64,000 bases of DNA from Thauera propionica. Its GTDB lineage: Bacteria; Pseudomonadota; Gammaproteobacteria; Burkholderiales; Rhodocyclaceae. The first letter of the stretch is position 1. Every line of letters starts with the position of its first letter. Of this stretch, positions 41,039 to 50,180 are shown one piece after another. Location of the stretch: positions 1 to 64,000 of the forward strand of contig NZ_NOIH01000003.1 in assembly GCF_002245655.1 (NCBI RefSeq), in the 5' to 3' direction. Below the pieces are notes generated by a model. That model did no database searches. It worked only from the letters and a program-made list of their open reading frames with translations, and was not told the origin of the DNA. The translations under genes were made by a program, and so were the position numbers.

Positions 41039-41656
41039 TCACTTCCCCGCCAGCAGCGCCTTGATGTCCGCCGCGATCACTGCGGGATCCTCGGCGTGCT
41101 TCACGTACAAGCGCAGCCTGCCCTGCGGGTCGAACACGTAGGTGCCGGCCGAATGGTCGATGGTGTAGTGCCCCTCCAGGTCGCCGCTCTTGCGGTAGAA
41201 CACACGGAAATCCTTTGCTACCTCGGCGATCTTGTCGGGCGTGCCATACATCCCGAGGAAGCGCTTGTCGAACACCGGCACGTATTCGGCCAGCAGCGCA
41301 GGCGTGTCGCGCTCGGGGTCGACGGTGATGAAGATGACCTGGACCTTGTCGCCGTCCGGGCCGAGTTGTTGCATGACCTCGCTCATGCCGGCCAATGCCG
41401 TGGGACAGACGTCAGGGCACTGGGTGTAGCCGAAGAAGATCGTGACCACCTTGCCCTTGAAGTCCGCGAGCGTGCGCGTCTGGCCGTGGTGATCGGTGAG
41501 CTGCAGCGTCTTGCCATATTCGGCGCCGGTGATGTCGGTGCTGCGGAACACCGGCTCGGGCGGGGTGCAGGCCGCGAGCAACGCGACGGCAAGCGCCGTG
41601 GCCGCAGCGCGGGCAAGGCGGGAGAAACGGAACGTAGGGGAAAAGCGGGAAGACAT
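41039..41656 (-). CDS. Sco1/SenC copper chaperone lipoprotein
   Basis: Sco proteins deliver copper to, or reduce the cysteines of, the CuA site of oxidase subunit II. The 205-residue product has lipobox LAAC (Cys30), the copper-binding CPDVC (Cys80 and Cys84) in FFGYTQCPDVCPTAL, and the third ligand His in IDHSAGTYVFDP. GAGGTG precedes the ATG. It is the last gene of the assembly operon starting with SURF1. Confidence 0.95.
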   Translation of the reverse strand: MSSRFSPTFRFSRLARAAATALAVALLAACTPPEPVFRSTDITGAEYGKTLQLTDHHGQTRTLADFKGKVVTIFFGYTQCPDVCPTALAGMSEVMQQLGPDGDKVQVIFITVDPERDTPALLAEYVPVFDKRFLGMYGTPDKIAEVAKDFRVFYRKSGDLEGHYTIDHSAGTYVFDPQGRLRLYVKHAEDPAVIAADIKALLAGK

Positions 41657-41755
41657 CGGGCACCTCGTGCTGCCGGTTCAATCAGCGCCCGATGATAGAC
41701 GCTTGCGACGCGCGCAAACACCGTCTGCGTCAAGGCGCCGCACGTCCGGCGTGCA

Positions 41756-42652
41756 TCACCACCGCAGGTAATGGTCGACCAGCAGCGCCCCGAACAGCCC
41801 GAACAAGTAGGCGATGGAGAAGCGGAAGGTACGCCGTGCCAGCGCGTCGCTATAGTCGCGGAACAGCCGCCAGGCGTAGCGGATGAACTGCAAGCCAAGC
41901 GCCACCGCTACGCCCAGATAGAGCGCGCCGCTCATTCGTGTAGCGAAGGGCAGCAGCGTGACGCCGAACAGGATCAGGGTGTACAGCAACACCGACAGGC
42001 GGGTGAACTCGGCGCCGTGCGTGACGGGCAGCATCGGCAGCCCCGCGCGCGCGTAGTCGGCGGTGCGGTACAGGGCCAGCGCCCAGAAGTGCGGTGGCGT
42101 CCACGCGAAGATGATGAGGAACAGCAGCAGCGCATCGGCGCTGACCTCGCCCGACACCGCGGCCCAGCCGAGCACTGGCGGCATCGCGCCGGATGCACCG
42201 CCGATCACGATGTTCTGCGGCGTACGCGGCTTCAGCAGCACGGTATAGACCACCGCGTAGCCGACGAAGGTGGCGAGCGTCAGCCACATCGTCAGCGGAT
42301 TGACCGCCTGATGCAGCAGTGTCAGACCGAAGCCGCCGAGCACGCCGGCGAACAGCAGCACCTCGGTGGGCGACAGCTCGCCGCGCGGCAAGGGGCGGGC
42401 CCGGGTGCGCGTCATGCGGGCGTCGATCTGCTGCTCGATCAGGCAGTTCATCGCCGCCGCGGCACCGGCGACACAGGCGATGCCGACCGTCGCAGCGAAC
42501 ACGGTCAAGGCGTTGGGCAAGCCGTCGGGCACGGCGAGGAACATGCCGATCACCGCGCAGAACACGATCAACGTATTCACGCGCGGCTTGGTCAGCACGT
42601 AGAAGGCGCGCAGGCGGCTGGCGCGGGCGGCGTCCAAAGCGGCGATTTTCAT
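41756..42652 (-). CDS. ctaB: protoheme IX farnesyltransferase (heme O synthase)
   Basis: CtaB attaches a farnesyl group to heme B, making heme O, precursor of heme A. The 298-residue UbiA-family prenyltransferase has about nine membrane helices. The prenyl-diphosphate site is [21 protein letters not shown], with Glu where many relatives have the first Asp. It begins [26 protein letters not shown] and overlaps the ctaA stop by four bases. Confidence 0.96.
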   Translation of the reverse strand: MKIAALDAARASRLRAFYVLTKPRVNTLIVFCAVIGMFLAVPDGLPNALTVFAATVGIACVAGAAAAMNCLIEQQIDARMTRTRARPLPRGELSPTEVLLFAGVLGGFGLTLLHQAVNPLTMWLTLATFVGYAVVYTVLLKPRTPQNIVIGGASGAMPPVLGWAAVSGEVSADALLLFLIIFAWTPPHFWALALYRTADYARAGLPMLPVTHGAEFTRLSVLLYTLILFGVTLLPFATRMSGALYLGVAVALGLQFIRYAWRLFRDYSDALARRTFRFSIAYLFGLFGALLVDHYLRW

Positions 42653-43734
42653 GATCTCCCCTCCTCGATCGCCATCGCCAGCGCCGGATCGGGCCGGCGC
42701 TGCGGGGCGACGAATGGCAGGGCGCGCGGTGCGCCGAGCCGGAAATTGACCCACACCATCACCCACACCAGCAGGGCCGCGCCGGCGTTGTGCGCCGCGG
42801 CCAACGGCAGGGGCAGCGACAGCAGCACGTTGGCGATGCCCAGCCCGACCTGCAGCGCCAGCGCCGCCAGCAGCACGACGCCGACATCAAAGGTCGCGCG
42901 CCGTCGGCACAGGGCGCCGCCCAGCAACAGCAGTGCGCCCCCCGCGACCAGCGCGCCGATGCGATGTGACCAGTGGATGGCAGTGAGCGCGGCGTTCGAC
43001 AGCAGTTCGCCATCTGCCGTCATGCCGAGTTCGCGCACCACGTGGAAGGCGTTGGCGTAGTCGGCCTCCGGCGCGAAGCTGCCGTGACAGGTCGGGAAAT
43101 CGGTGCAGGCCAGCGCCGCGTAATTGGTGCTGGTCCAGCCGCCGAGGGCGATCTGTGCGATCAGCAGGGCGAAGGCCAGCCTGGCACCCAGCTGCAGCCG
43201 GCGCGGCGATCGACCCGCGTGCGATGGCGCCGCCATCGGCTGCACGGCACCGGAGGCGCGCAACACCAGCCAGGCCAGCAGGGCCAGCGTGGTCAGGCCG
43301 CCCAGCAGGTGCGCGGTGACGATGGCGGGCTTGAGCAGCAGGGTCACCGTCCATTTGCCGAGCAGCCCCTGGAAGATCACCACCCCGACCAGCGCCAGGG
43401 CCACACCCGGCGCGGCACGCGGGTTGTCGCGCAAACGCCAGGCCAGCACCGCGATGACGATGATCAGCAGGCCAAGGCTCGCAGCGAGGTAGCGGTGGAT
43501 CATCTCCTTCCACGCCTTGGGCAGGCTGACCGGGCCGTCCGGCGCCGCGGCATGGACGTCGCGGATCACGTCGGCGGCATGCGCCGGCGTGAGCTTGCCG
43601 TAGCAGCCCGGCCAGTCCGGGCAGCCGAGCCCGGCATCGGCCAGACGCACATAGGCGCCGAACACCACGACGACGAAGGTCAGCAGCAGCGCGCCCAGGG
43701 CGAGGCGCTTGTAGAGGCGCAGGCCGCGACTCAC
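42649..43734 (-). CDS. ctaA: heme A synthase CtaA
   Basis: CtaA oxidises heme O to heme A for the aa3 oxidase. The 361-residue COX15-type protein has eight membrane helices and four conserved heme-ligand histidines ([23 protein letters not shown] and AAAHNAG). Cysteine pairs lie in periplasmic loops (GCPDWPGC and CTDFPTC). The start is GTG at 43734 overlapping the upstream stop (GTGA). Its end is coupled to ctaB. Confidence 0.96.
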   Translation of the reverse strand: MSRGLRLYKRLALGALLLTFVVVVFGAYVRLADAGLGCPDWPGCYGKLTPAHAADVIRDVHAAAPDGPVSLPKAWKEMIHRYLAASLGLLIIVIAVLAWRLRDNPRAAPGVALALVGVVIFQGLLGKWTVTLLLKPAIVTAHLLGGLTTLALLAWLVLRASGAVQPMAAPSHAGRSPRRLQLGARLAFALLIAQIALGGWTSTNYAALACTDFPTCHGSFAPEADYANAFHVVRELGMTADGELLSNAALTAIHWSHRIGALVAGGALLLLGGALCRRRATFDVGVVLLAALALQVGLGIANVLLSLPLPLAAAHNAGAALLVWVMVWVNFRLGAPRALPFVAPQRRPDPALAMAIEEGRS

Positions 43735-44384
43735 GGCCGCCCTCCCCGCCCCAGCGCCGAGTACTTCAGCAAGCGTTGCAGATCCTTGGTGAGGGCACGC
43801 GCCGCCGCCGTCGCATCGGCCCGGTCGTCGAAACGCATCATGACGTTGCCCAGCGGATCAACGAGAAGAATGGTGCCGGGCGCCAGTTGCGGCAGCGCAG
43901 CCAGCCACGCCGCATCGGCACGGGCGATGCGCAGCTCGTCGGCCACCGACGTGCCGGGCAGATGATCGGCTGCCGGTTCTGCGCCATCACTGACCAGCCA
44001 AAGCCGGCCCACCCGCTCCATCTCCTTGGCCTGGGCGATGCGCGCCTGGCGCGACACGTACAGCGCACGCGCGCAGGCCGCATCGCAGGCGGCCGGTGCG
44101 GCCACGACCAGCGTCCAGCGTCCCTCGAGCTCGGCGCGCGTCAGCGCCGGCTGGCCCCCAAGCCCGGGCAAGCCACTCTGCGGCAAGGGCGTCAGCGGCA
44201 GCAATGCGCCGTTGTTCACCCGCCCCTGCGGCTGCCAGACGTAGAACATGAAGTAGGACGCCAGCACCGGCAGCACGCATACCAGCGCCAGCAGCAACAG
44301 GGTGCGCCGTGCCCGGCGGCGAAGCGCGGGCGGCACCGGACCGAGGGGCTCAGTGTCCGGCGAAGCGAGGGTTCCGCTGCTCAT
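43731..44384 (-). CDS. membrane-anchored Sco-like thioredoxin-fold protein
   Basis: The 217-residue product has one N-terminal membrane helix (about 28-50) and a periplasmic domain. The stretch LEGRWTLVVAAPAACDAACARAL aligns by eye with the Sco motif region. It keeps the C-x3-C pair (Cys100 and Cys104), but the later region (TILLVDPLGN) lacks the copper-binding His of Sco. A role in oxidase assembly, perhaps as a thiol reductant, is inferred from position between SURF1 and ctaA. It overlaps SURF1 by 35 bases, and GGAG precedes the ATG. Confidence 0.8.
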   Translation of the reverse strand: MSSGTLASPDTEPLGPVPPALRRRARRTLLLLALVCVLPVLASYFMFYVWQPQGRVNNGALLPLTPLPQSGLPGLGGQPALTRAELEGRWTLVVAAPAACDAACARALYVSRQARIAQAKEMERVGRLWLVSDGAEPAADHLPGTSVADELRIARADAAWLAALPQLAPGTILLVDPLGNVMMRFDDRADATAAARALTKDLQRLLKYSALGRGGRP

Positions 44385-45183
44385 GAGGTCTCCGGAAGAT
44401 CAGGCGCCAGGCGAACCCGGCGGTGAGCAAGGCGGCAAGCGCCGCAAGCGCGTACCACTGGAAGGCATAGCCGCGATGACGGTCGATGCCGGCGGACGGC
44501 AGCGGCCAGTCGCGCACCAGGCCGTCATTCACGACCGAGGTCTGCAGCGCGATCCAGAGTGCAACGCAGGGGGCTGCGGCCTCGCCTCGTGCGCGTGGTC
44601 TGGCCGTCGGGCAGAGCGCCAGCCCCAGTCCGGACGCCCCGGCCCATTGCGCCAGATCGAGCACCTGCACCACCTTTCCGCCAGTTGCCTGTCCCGCGCG
44701 CGCCAGCGTGAAGGGCGAGGCTTCCGGCCGATGCAGCCGGCCTTGCAGTTGAACCGGCCCGCGCGCGACCGACACGTCCGGCACCGCGCGACGATCCGGC
44801 CCCACCGCGATCCAGCCGCGGTTGACCACTACCACGCCCGAGCCGTCGGCAAGCTTCAGGGGTGTCAGCACGTGGTAGCCGGCCTGCCCGGCATGGGTGC
44901 GGTTGTCCAGCAGGATCGTTTCCGCCGGCAACCATTCGCCCTCGAGCAGCAAGGGCTGGCCCAGCCGCAACCCGGCTTCGTCGGTGTCGGTCGCGAGTGG
45001 CGCCGAGGCCGTCGCGCGCACGGCCGGCCGCGCCGCCGCGTCATCGAGCAGCGCCTGCAGTTCGCTCTTCTCCTGCGCACGGCGCAGCTGCCAGTTGCCG
45101 AGCGACGTCGTGAGGGCGACCACGAGCACGCCCGCCAGCAGGGGCAGGAGCATTCGCAGGCGTGCTGTCGCCCGGGTGCTCAC
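44350..45183 (-). CDS. SURF1-family oxidase assembly protein
   Basis: SURF1 proteins help insert heme A into oxidase subunit I. The product has the family layout: an N-terminal helix (LLPLLAGVLVVALTTSLGNWQLRRAQEK), a periplasmic domain with LLDNRTHAGQAGYHVLTPL and VVVNRGWIAVG, and a C-terminal helix (YAFQWYALAALAALLTAGFAW). I chose GTG at 45183 (277 residues), seven bases from GGAGGAGG; a GTG six bases upstream is too close to it. The gene is divergent from the DUF2909 gene. Confidence 0.93.
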   Translation of the reverse strand: MSTRATARLRMLLPLLAGVLVVALTTSLGNWQLRRAQEKSELQALLDDAAARPAVRATASAPLATDTDEAGLRLGQPLLLEGEWLPAETILLDNRTHAGQAGYHVLTPLKLADGSGVVVVNRGWIAVGPDRRAVPDVSVARGPVQLQGRLHRPEASPFTLARAGQATGGKVVQVLDLAQWAGASGLGLALCPTARPRARGEAAAPCVALWIALQTSVVNDGLVRDWPLPSAGIDRHRGYAFQWYALAALAALLTAGFAWRLIFRRPHEQRNPRFAGH

Positions 45184-45255
45184 GAGCACGCCTCCTCCGT
45201 TTGGTGCGCCCCATCGACGCGGCTACACTGCAGCGAAACCCCGCGGAGAACCGTC

Positions 45256-45456
45256 ATGCGCATCGTCGTCATCGCCTTCCTGCTGATGATCGTGGCCAGC
45301 CTGGCCTCGGCGCTGTTCCTGCTGATGCGCGACCGCAACGCGGCCGGCGGCACCCGGGTCGCCCGCGCCCTGGCCATCCGCGTGGGCCTGTCGCTGACGC
45401 TGTTCGCGCTGCTGATGGCCGGCTTCGCCACCGGGCTCATCGAGGGCAGGCTGTAG
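45256..45456 (+). CDS. DUF2909 twin-helix membrane protein
   Basis: The 66-residue protein has two membrane helices (IVVIAFLLMIVASLASALFLLM and VGLSLTLFALLMAGFATGLI) joined by the short polar loop RDRNAAGGTRVARALAI. This is the DUF2909 pattern found beside aa3 oxidase genes in betaproteobacteria. GGAG precedes the ATG. It is the only plus-strand gene in the oxidase region and lies between SURF1 and ctaE. The function is unknown; an oxidase assembly or accessory role is inferred from context. Confidence 0.85.
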   Translation: MRIVVIAFLLMIVASLASALFLLMRDRNAAGGTRVARALAIRVGLSLTLFALLMAGFATGLIEGRL

Positions 45457-45489
45457 GCGCATGCGGCAGTCACGACCGGTCTCCCCGTC

Positions 45490-46365
45490 CTAGAGCCAAT
45501 ACACGACGACGAACAGGATCAGCCACACCACATCCACGAAGTGCCAGTACCAGGCCGCGGCCTCGAAGCCGAAGTGGTGGTCCGGGGTGAAGTGGCCCGC
45601 CATCACACGGAACAGCATCACCGCCAGCATGATCGCGCCGATGGTGACGTGCAGGCCGTGGAAGCCGGTCAGCAGGAAGAAGGTGGAGCCGTAGATGCCG
45701 CTGTCGAGCCGCAGGTTGAGGTCGGCGTAAGCGTGCACGTACTCGTAGGCCTGCAGCGCGATGAAGATGGCACCCAGCACGATGGTGGCCAGCAGGCCGA
45801 GCTTGAGCTGGCTGCGCTTGTTGCCCAGCAGGCCGTAGTGCGCCCAGGTCAGCGTGACGCCGGAGGTCAGCAGGATCAGCGTGTTGATTGCGGGAATGCC
45901 CCACGCCCCCATCGGCGTGAAGGGGTCGGCGCCGCTCTGCGCGTAGGGGCCGGACGTAGGCCAGGTGCTGGTGAATCCCTGCCACAGCAGGGCCTCGTTG
46001 TCGCCGGACGCCAGCCACGGCACCGACAGCACGCGAGCGTAGAACAGTGCGCCGAAGAAGGCGGCGAAGAACATCACCTCGGAGAAGATGAACCAGCCCA
46101 TCGACCAGCGGAAGGACACGTCCACCCGCCTGCCGTACTGGCCGGTCTCCGATTCGCGCACGACCTGGCCGAACCAGCCGAACAGCATGTAGATCAGGAT
46201 GGCGATGCCGGCGAAGAACAACCACGGCCCCGCGGGCGCATCGTTGAGCCACAGCGCCGAACCGGCACCGAACAGCAGAAGCGCGATCGAGCCGAAGATC
46301 GGGTACTTGGACGGCTCGGGCACGAAGTAGTGGTCGAACGAGCGGCTTGCTGTTGCATGACTCAT
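45490..46365 (-). CDS. ctaE: cytochrome c oxidase subunit III
   Basis: Subunit III stabilises the aa3 oxidase and its proton uptake path. The 291-residue protein has seven membrane helices and begins MSHATASRSFDHYFVPEPSKYPIFGS. It has EVMFFAAFFGALFYAR with the conserved Glu, GFHGLHVTIGAIMLAVM, and the C-terminal AAWYWHFVDVVWLILFVVVYW. GGGGGA precedes the ATG. Confidence 0.97.
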   Translation of the reverse strand: MSHATASRSFDHYFVPEPSKYPIFGSIALLLFGAGSALWLNDAPAGPWLFFAGIAILIYMLFGWFGQVVRESETGQYGRRVDVSFRWSMGWFIFSEVMFFAAFFGALFYARVLSVPWLASGDNEALLWQGFTSTWPTSGPYAQSGADPFTPMGAWGIPAINTLILLTSGVTLTWAHYGLLGNKRSQLKLGLLATIVLGAIFIALQAYEYVHAYADLNLRLDSGIYGSTFFLLTGFHGLHVTIGAIMLAVMLFRVMAGHFTPDHHFGFEAAAWYWHFVDVVWLILFVVVYWL

Positions 46366-46401
46366 GACGTGTTCCCCCTGGCCTGTACTTGCCCGGTGCC
46401 G

Positions 46402-46614
46402 CTAGGCGAGCACCACTTGCACCGCGATGACGATGAGGATGACGAAGACCGCGCCGGCCAGCACGCCGGCCACGACCACCGCCAGCGGGTTGAGCGAGCC
46501 GGCGTCTTCCATGTAAGCCTGGCGCCTGCGCACCCCGAAGAATGACCACAGCACGGCGCGCAGCGTCGGCCAGAAGCCGGCGCGGCGCGGGTTGCCGGCA
46601 CCGTGCGCGTTCAT
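46402..46614 (-). CDS. DUF2970 small membrane protein
   Basis: The 70-residue protein has the DUF2970 core (WPTLRAVLWSFFGVRRRQAYMEDAGSLNPLAVVVAGVLAGAVFVILIVIAVQVVL): a cytoplasmic basic segment and one C-terminal membrane helix. It is regularly found between ctaG and ctaE in betaproteobacterial oxidase operons; function unknown. Its ATG overlaps the ctaG stop. Confidence 0.9.
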   Translation of the reverse strand: MNAHGAGNPRRAGFWPTLRAVLWSFFGVRRRQAYMEDAGSLNPLAVVVAGVLAGAVFVILIVIAVQVVLA

Positions 46615-47213
46615 GACGCCCCCTCCACCAGCGCTGGCTTCGGTGGTTGCGCCGCGGCGGTGTTGCGGCCCGGCAACTCGAAGAAGGTGTAGGAGAGCGT
46701 GATCACCGTGACGTCTGCCGGCAGCGCTGGATCGACGACGAACACCACCGGCATCGTGCGCTGCTCGCCTGGCGCCAGCGTCTGCTGCTCGAAGCAGAAG
46801 CAGTCCATCTTGTTGAAGTAGCGCCCGGCAAGTTGCGGCCCGTAGCTCGGCACCGCCTGGCCGGTCACCGGCACGTCGCGGGTGTTGGAGACTTCGTACT
46901 CGACCTGCACCAGTTGCCCCGGATGGACCTCGATCGAGCGCTGCATGGGCTGGAAGCGCCAGGGCAGGTGGTGCAGGTTGGCATCGAACTGCACCAGGAC
47001 TCGGCGACTGGTATCGACCTGGGTGTTGAGCACCGCCCTTGCCCCCTGCTCGGCCTCGGGCCGCAGGAAGTTGTTGATGCCGGTCACTTCACAGATCTTT
47101 TCGTAGAAGGGCACGAGCAGGAAGCCGAAGCCGAACATGACCGCGGCCGACACTGACAGGCGCAACAGCAGGCGACGGTTCTCCGCGGCGAGGCGGCCAG
47201 GGTGGGTACTCAT
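46611..47213 (-). CDS. ctaG: copper chaperone CtaG (Cox11)
   Basis: CtaG inserts copper into the CuB site of subunit I. The 200-residue bitopic protein has an N-terminal membrane helix (LSVSAAVMFGFGFLLVPFYEKICEVTG) and a periplasmic Ig-like domain. The copper motif is CFCF in FNKMDCFCFEQQTL, followed by the conserved MPVVFVVDP. It overlaps the 38-residue gene upstream and the DUF2970 gene downstream by four bases each. Confidence 0.96.
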   Translation of the reverse strand: MSTHPGRLAAENRRLLLRLSVSAAVMFGFGFLLVPFYEKICEVTGINNFLRPEAEQGARAVLNTQVDTSRRVLVQFDANLHHLPWRFQPMQRSIEVHPGQLVQVEYEVSNTRDVPVTGQAVPSYGPQLAGRYFNKMDCFCFEQQTLAPGEQRTMPVVFVVDPALPADVTVITLSYTFFELPGRNTAAAQPPKPALVEGAS

Positions 47214-47326
47214 TGCCCGAACACCTTGTACTTGAGGATGACGAAGACGAAGAAGGCGAACGCCACCGCCGCCAGCATCAGGCCGGTGCGACGGTTGGCT
47301 GCCTTGCGATCCTCGCTGCGCGTCAT
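47210..47326 (-). CDS. 38-residue oxidase-associated membrane protein
   Basis: The product is MTRSEDRKAANRRTG followed by one helix (LMLAAVAFAFFVFVILKYKVFG). Tiny genes of this form are annotated as cytochrome oxidase small assembly protein in related bacteria. The ATG is preceded by AAGGGTGAGG, and the stop overlaps the ctaG ATG. A longer frame starts 69 bases upstream but adds non-conserved residues. It is easy to miss because of its size. Confidence 0.8.
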   Translation of the reverse strand: MTRSEDRKAANRRTGLMLAAVAFAFFVFVILKYKVFGQ

Positions 47327-47437
47327 GTCCTCACCCTTCCTTGCCACCCTGGTGGCGAGGCGGAGAGCAGAGCCTCCTTCTCCCGAGATCTCCACCCCTG
47401 CTCCCCGCTCACCCCTGAAACCCTGCAGCGCCGGTTC

Positions 47438-49015
47438 CTACTTAACCACTGGTGCCTGCTCGAAGGTGTGGTGCGGCGCTGGCGACGGCACCGTCCACTC
47501 CAGCCCCTCGGCGCCTTCCCACGAACGCGCCGCGGCACGCTCGCCGCCACGCACGCACTTGACCACCACCACCAGGAAGATCAGCTGCGACAGGCCGAAG
47601 CCGAAGGCACCGACCGAGGCCAGTGCGTTGAAGTCGGCGAACTGCAGCGCGTAGTCCGGAATGCGGCGCGGCATGCCGGCCAGGCCGAGGAAGTGCATCG
47701 GGAAGAAGGTGATGTTGAAGAACACGATCGAGCACCAGAAATGCAGCTTGCCGAGGAATTCGCTCGGCATGTGCCCGGTCCATTTCGGCAGCCAGTAGTA
47801 GGCGCCGGCGAACAGCGCGAACAGCGAGCCGGCGACCAGCACGTAGTGGAAGTGCGCGACCACGTAGTAGGTGTCCTGCACCTGGATGTCGATCGGCGCG
47901 ATGGCGCAGATCAGGCCGGTGAAGCCGCCCATCGTGAACACGAAGATGAAGCCGGTGGCCCACAGCATCGGCGTCTCGAAGGTCATCGAGCCGCGCCACA
48001 TCGTCGCCACCCAGTTGAACACCTTCACCCCGGTGGGCACGGCGATCAGCATGGTCGCGTACATGAAGAACAGCTGGCCGGCGGCCGGCATGCCGGTGGC
48101 GAACATATGGTGCGCCCACACGGCGAAGGACAGGATGGCGATCGAGGCCGTCGCATAGACCATCGACGCATAGCCGAACAGCGGCTTGCGCGCGAAGGTC
48201 GGGATGATCTGGCTGACGATGCCGAAGGCCGGGAGGATCATGATGTAGACCTCCGGGTGGCCGAAGAACCAGAAAATGTGCTGGTACATCACCGGATCGC
48301 CACCGCCCGCAGCGTTGAAGAAGCTGGTGCCGAAATGGCGGTCGGTGAGGATCATCGTCACCGCGCCAGCCAGCACCGGCATGACCGCGATCAGCAGGTA
48401 GGCGGTGATCAGCCAGGTCCAGCAGAACAGGGGCATCTTCATCAGGGTCATGCCCGGCGCGCGCATGTTGAGCACGGTGACGACGATGTTGATCGCGCCC
48501 ATGATCGAGCTGATGCCCATGATGTGGATGGCGAAGATGGCGAGGTCCATGCCCATGCCCATCTGTACCGACAGCGGCGCGTACAGCGTCCATCCTGCGG
48601 CGGTGGCGCCACCCGGCACGAAGAAGGAGCCGATCAGCAGGATCGCGGCCGGTGGCAGCAGCCAGAAGCTCCAGTTGTTCATGCGCGCGAAGGCCATGTC
48701 ACTGGCGCCGATCATCAGAGGGATCATCCAGTTCGCGAAGCCGACGAAGGCCGGCATGATGGCGCCGAACACCATCACCAGGCCGTGCATGGTCGTGAGC
48801 TGGTTGAAGAATTCCGGCTGCACCACCTGCAGGCCGGGCTGGAACAGCTCTGCGCGGATCGTCAGCGCCATCACGCCCCCGGACAGGAACATGATGAAGC
48901 TGAAGATCATGTACATCGTGCCGATGTCTTTGTGGTTGGTCGTCGTGAGCCAGCGCATCAGGCCGGTCGGGCCGGGCTGATGCCCCTGGAGCTGATCATG
49001 TGTGACGGCGGCCAT
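47438..49015 (-). CDS. ctaD: cytochrome c oxidase subunit I
   Basis: The catalytic subunit of the aa3 oxidase binds heme a, heme a3 and CuB. The 525-residue protein has 12 membrane helices. The heme a ligand is in TMHGLVMVF, the CuB His-Tyr pair in FWFFGHPEVYIMILPAFG, the two CuB His in the VWAHHMF region, and the heme a3 and heme a His pair in YYVVAHFHYVL. AGGAGG precedes the ATG. It follows ctaC after 98 bases. Confidence 0.98.
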   Translation of the reverse strand: MAAVTHDQLQGHQPGPTGLMRWLTTTNHKDIGTMYMIFSFIMFLSGGVMALTIRAELFQPGLQVVQPEFFNQLTTMHGLVMVFGAIMPAFVGFANWMIPLMIGASDMAFARMNNWSFWLLPPAAILLIGSFFVPGGATAAGWTLYAPLSVQMGMGMDLAIFAIHIMGISSIMGAINIVVTVLNMRAPGMTLMKMPLFCWTWLITAYLLIAVMPVLAGAVTMILTDRHFGTSFFNAAGGGDPVMYQHIFWFFGHPEVYIMILPAFGIVSQIIPTFARKPLFGYASMVYATASIAILSFAVWAHHMFATGMPAAGQLFFMYATMLIAVPTGVKVFNWVATMWRGSMTFETPMLWATGFIFVFTMGGFTGLICAIAPIDIQVQDTYYVVAHFHYVLVAGSLFALFAGAYYWLPKWTGHMPSEFLGKLHFWCSIVFFNITFFPMHFLGLAGMPRRIPDYALQFADFNALASVGAFGFGLSQLIFLVVVVKCVRGGERAAARSWEGAEGLEWTVPSPAPHHTFEQAPVVK

Positions 49016-49113
49016 GCGGGGTCCTCCTGTCGAACAGCGCTACAACGACGACTCAACAACGCGATGCACAAACGCGGTGACCCTGATGCCGCCGCGGAGA
49101 TGCAATTCCGTTC

Positions 49114-49929
49114 CTATTGGGCGGCCAGCGCCACGTTCTGCGCCTGCATCTGGGCACTGACCCACTCGGCGTACTTCTCGGCCGACACGACGTGCACTTC
49201 GATCGGCATGAAGCCATGGTCGCGGCCGCACAGCTCGGCGCAGTTGCCCCGGTAGATGCCTTCCTTGTCGGCGCGGAACCAGGTGTCGCGGATGAAGCCG
49301 GGAATGGCGTCCTGCTTGACGCCGAAGGCCGGCACCCACCATGAATGGATGACGTCGTTGGCCGTCAGCAGCACGCGCACCTTCTTGCCCACCGGCACCA
49401 CCAGCGGCTTGTCGACCTCGAGCAGGTATGCCTCGCCCTTGGGGGCGCCGCCTTCGATCTGCTCGCGCGGCGTCGACAGGCTGGACAGGAAGCGGATGCC
49501 CTCGCCCTCGCCCTGCAGGTAGTCGTAGCCCCACTTCCACTGATAGCCGGTGGCCTTGATCGTCAGGTCGGGGTTGGAGGTGTCCTTCATCTCGATCACG
49601 GTTCTGGTCGCAGGCCAGGCCATGCCGAGCAGGATCAGGATGGGGATGACGGTCCAGGCGATCTCGACCGCGGTGTTCTCATGGAAATGGGCGGCGACGG
49701 CGCCCTTGGACTTGCGATGATGGAACACCGCCCAGAACATCACACCGAACACGCCGATGAAGATGACCAGACAGATCACCAGCATCAGCGTGTGCATGTC
49801 GTTGATCTGCTCGGCGATGCCCGTGACCGGGGCCTGCAGGTTGTAGCGCGCCGGCGAATCCTGCGCGAGCGCAGGACCGGCAAGGCCGACAGCGGCGGAT
49901 GCAGTCGCGAAGCGACGGGCACTTTCCAT
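49114..49929 (-). CDS. ctaC: cytochrome c oxidase subunit II
   Basis: Subunit II accepts electrons from cytochrome c at the CuA centre. The 271-residue protein has a short signal peptide (cleavage near ALA-Q at 22-23) and two membrane helices (about 46-68 and 88-105). A periplasmic cupredoxin domain holds the CuA ligands His195, Cys230, Glu232, Cys234, His238 and Met241 (CAELCGRDHGFM). There is no fused cytochrome c domain. The ATG at 49929 follows GGGGG; a GTG two codons upstream is too close to it. It is the first gene of the oxidase operon, with an FNR-type box 80 bases upstream. Confidence 0.97.
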   Translation of the reverse strand: MESARRFATASAAVGLAGPALAQDSPARYNLQAPVTGIAEQINDMHTLMLVICLVIFIGVFGVMFWAVFHHRKSKGAVAAHFHENTAVEIAWTVIPILILLGMAWPATRTVIEMKDTSNPDLTIKATGYQWKWGYDYLQGEGEGIRFLSSLSTPREQIEGGAPKGEAYLLEVDKPLVVPVGKKVRVLLTANDVIHSWWVPAFGVKQDAIPGFIRDTWFRADKEGIYRGNCAELCGRDHGFMPIEVHVVSAEKYAEWVSAQMQAQNVALAAQ

Positions 49930-50008
49930 GACCACCCCCTACATCTTGTAGTTTTGGCAGGCGTGACCGATGTTGCCATAGCGAAAAACACAGCCGCAAC
50001 ACGGTTTT

Positions 50009-50022
50009 TTGATAAAAATCAA
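50009..50022 (-). promoter_or_regulatory. FNR/ANR-type box upstream of ctaC
   Basis: TTGATAAAAATCAA is a perfect TTGAT-N4-ATCAA site for the oxygen-sensing FNR/ANR/DNR family. Its centre is about 86 bp from the ctaC ATG. A weak -10 (TATGGC, 49975-49980 on the minus strand) would place the site about 45-48 bp upstream of the start, near the class II activator position. Confidence 0.8.
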
Positions 50023-50023
50023 T

Positions 50024-50040
50024 ATATTGCGTCGCAATAT
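50024..50040. promoter_or_regulatory. 17-bp perfect palindrome next to the FNR box
   Basis: ATATTGCGTCGCAATAT has 8-base arms around one central base. It lies one base beyond the FNR-type box, so two regulators could bind side by side upstream of ctaC. I do not recognise the site. Confidence 0.6.
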
Positions 50041-50180
50041 CTGCTACCCGCCGCATCACGGCTGCACTTGCGCGCTGCATTCGGGGTTTTCCCATGGGGC
50101 GTTTTTTTGCAGTGCCGCAACTGCGCACGACGCGCCCGTCATCCGGCAAGGATGCAATCGGACTGCAGTGAACTGCGCCC

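Noticed and set aside
47342-47356. GCCACC-CT-GGTGGC inverted repeat as a terminator between ctaD and the small oxidase gene
   Set aside because: A two-base loop is too tight, and there is no T run on either strand.
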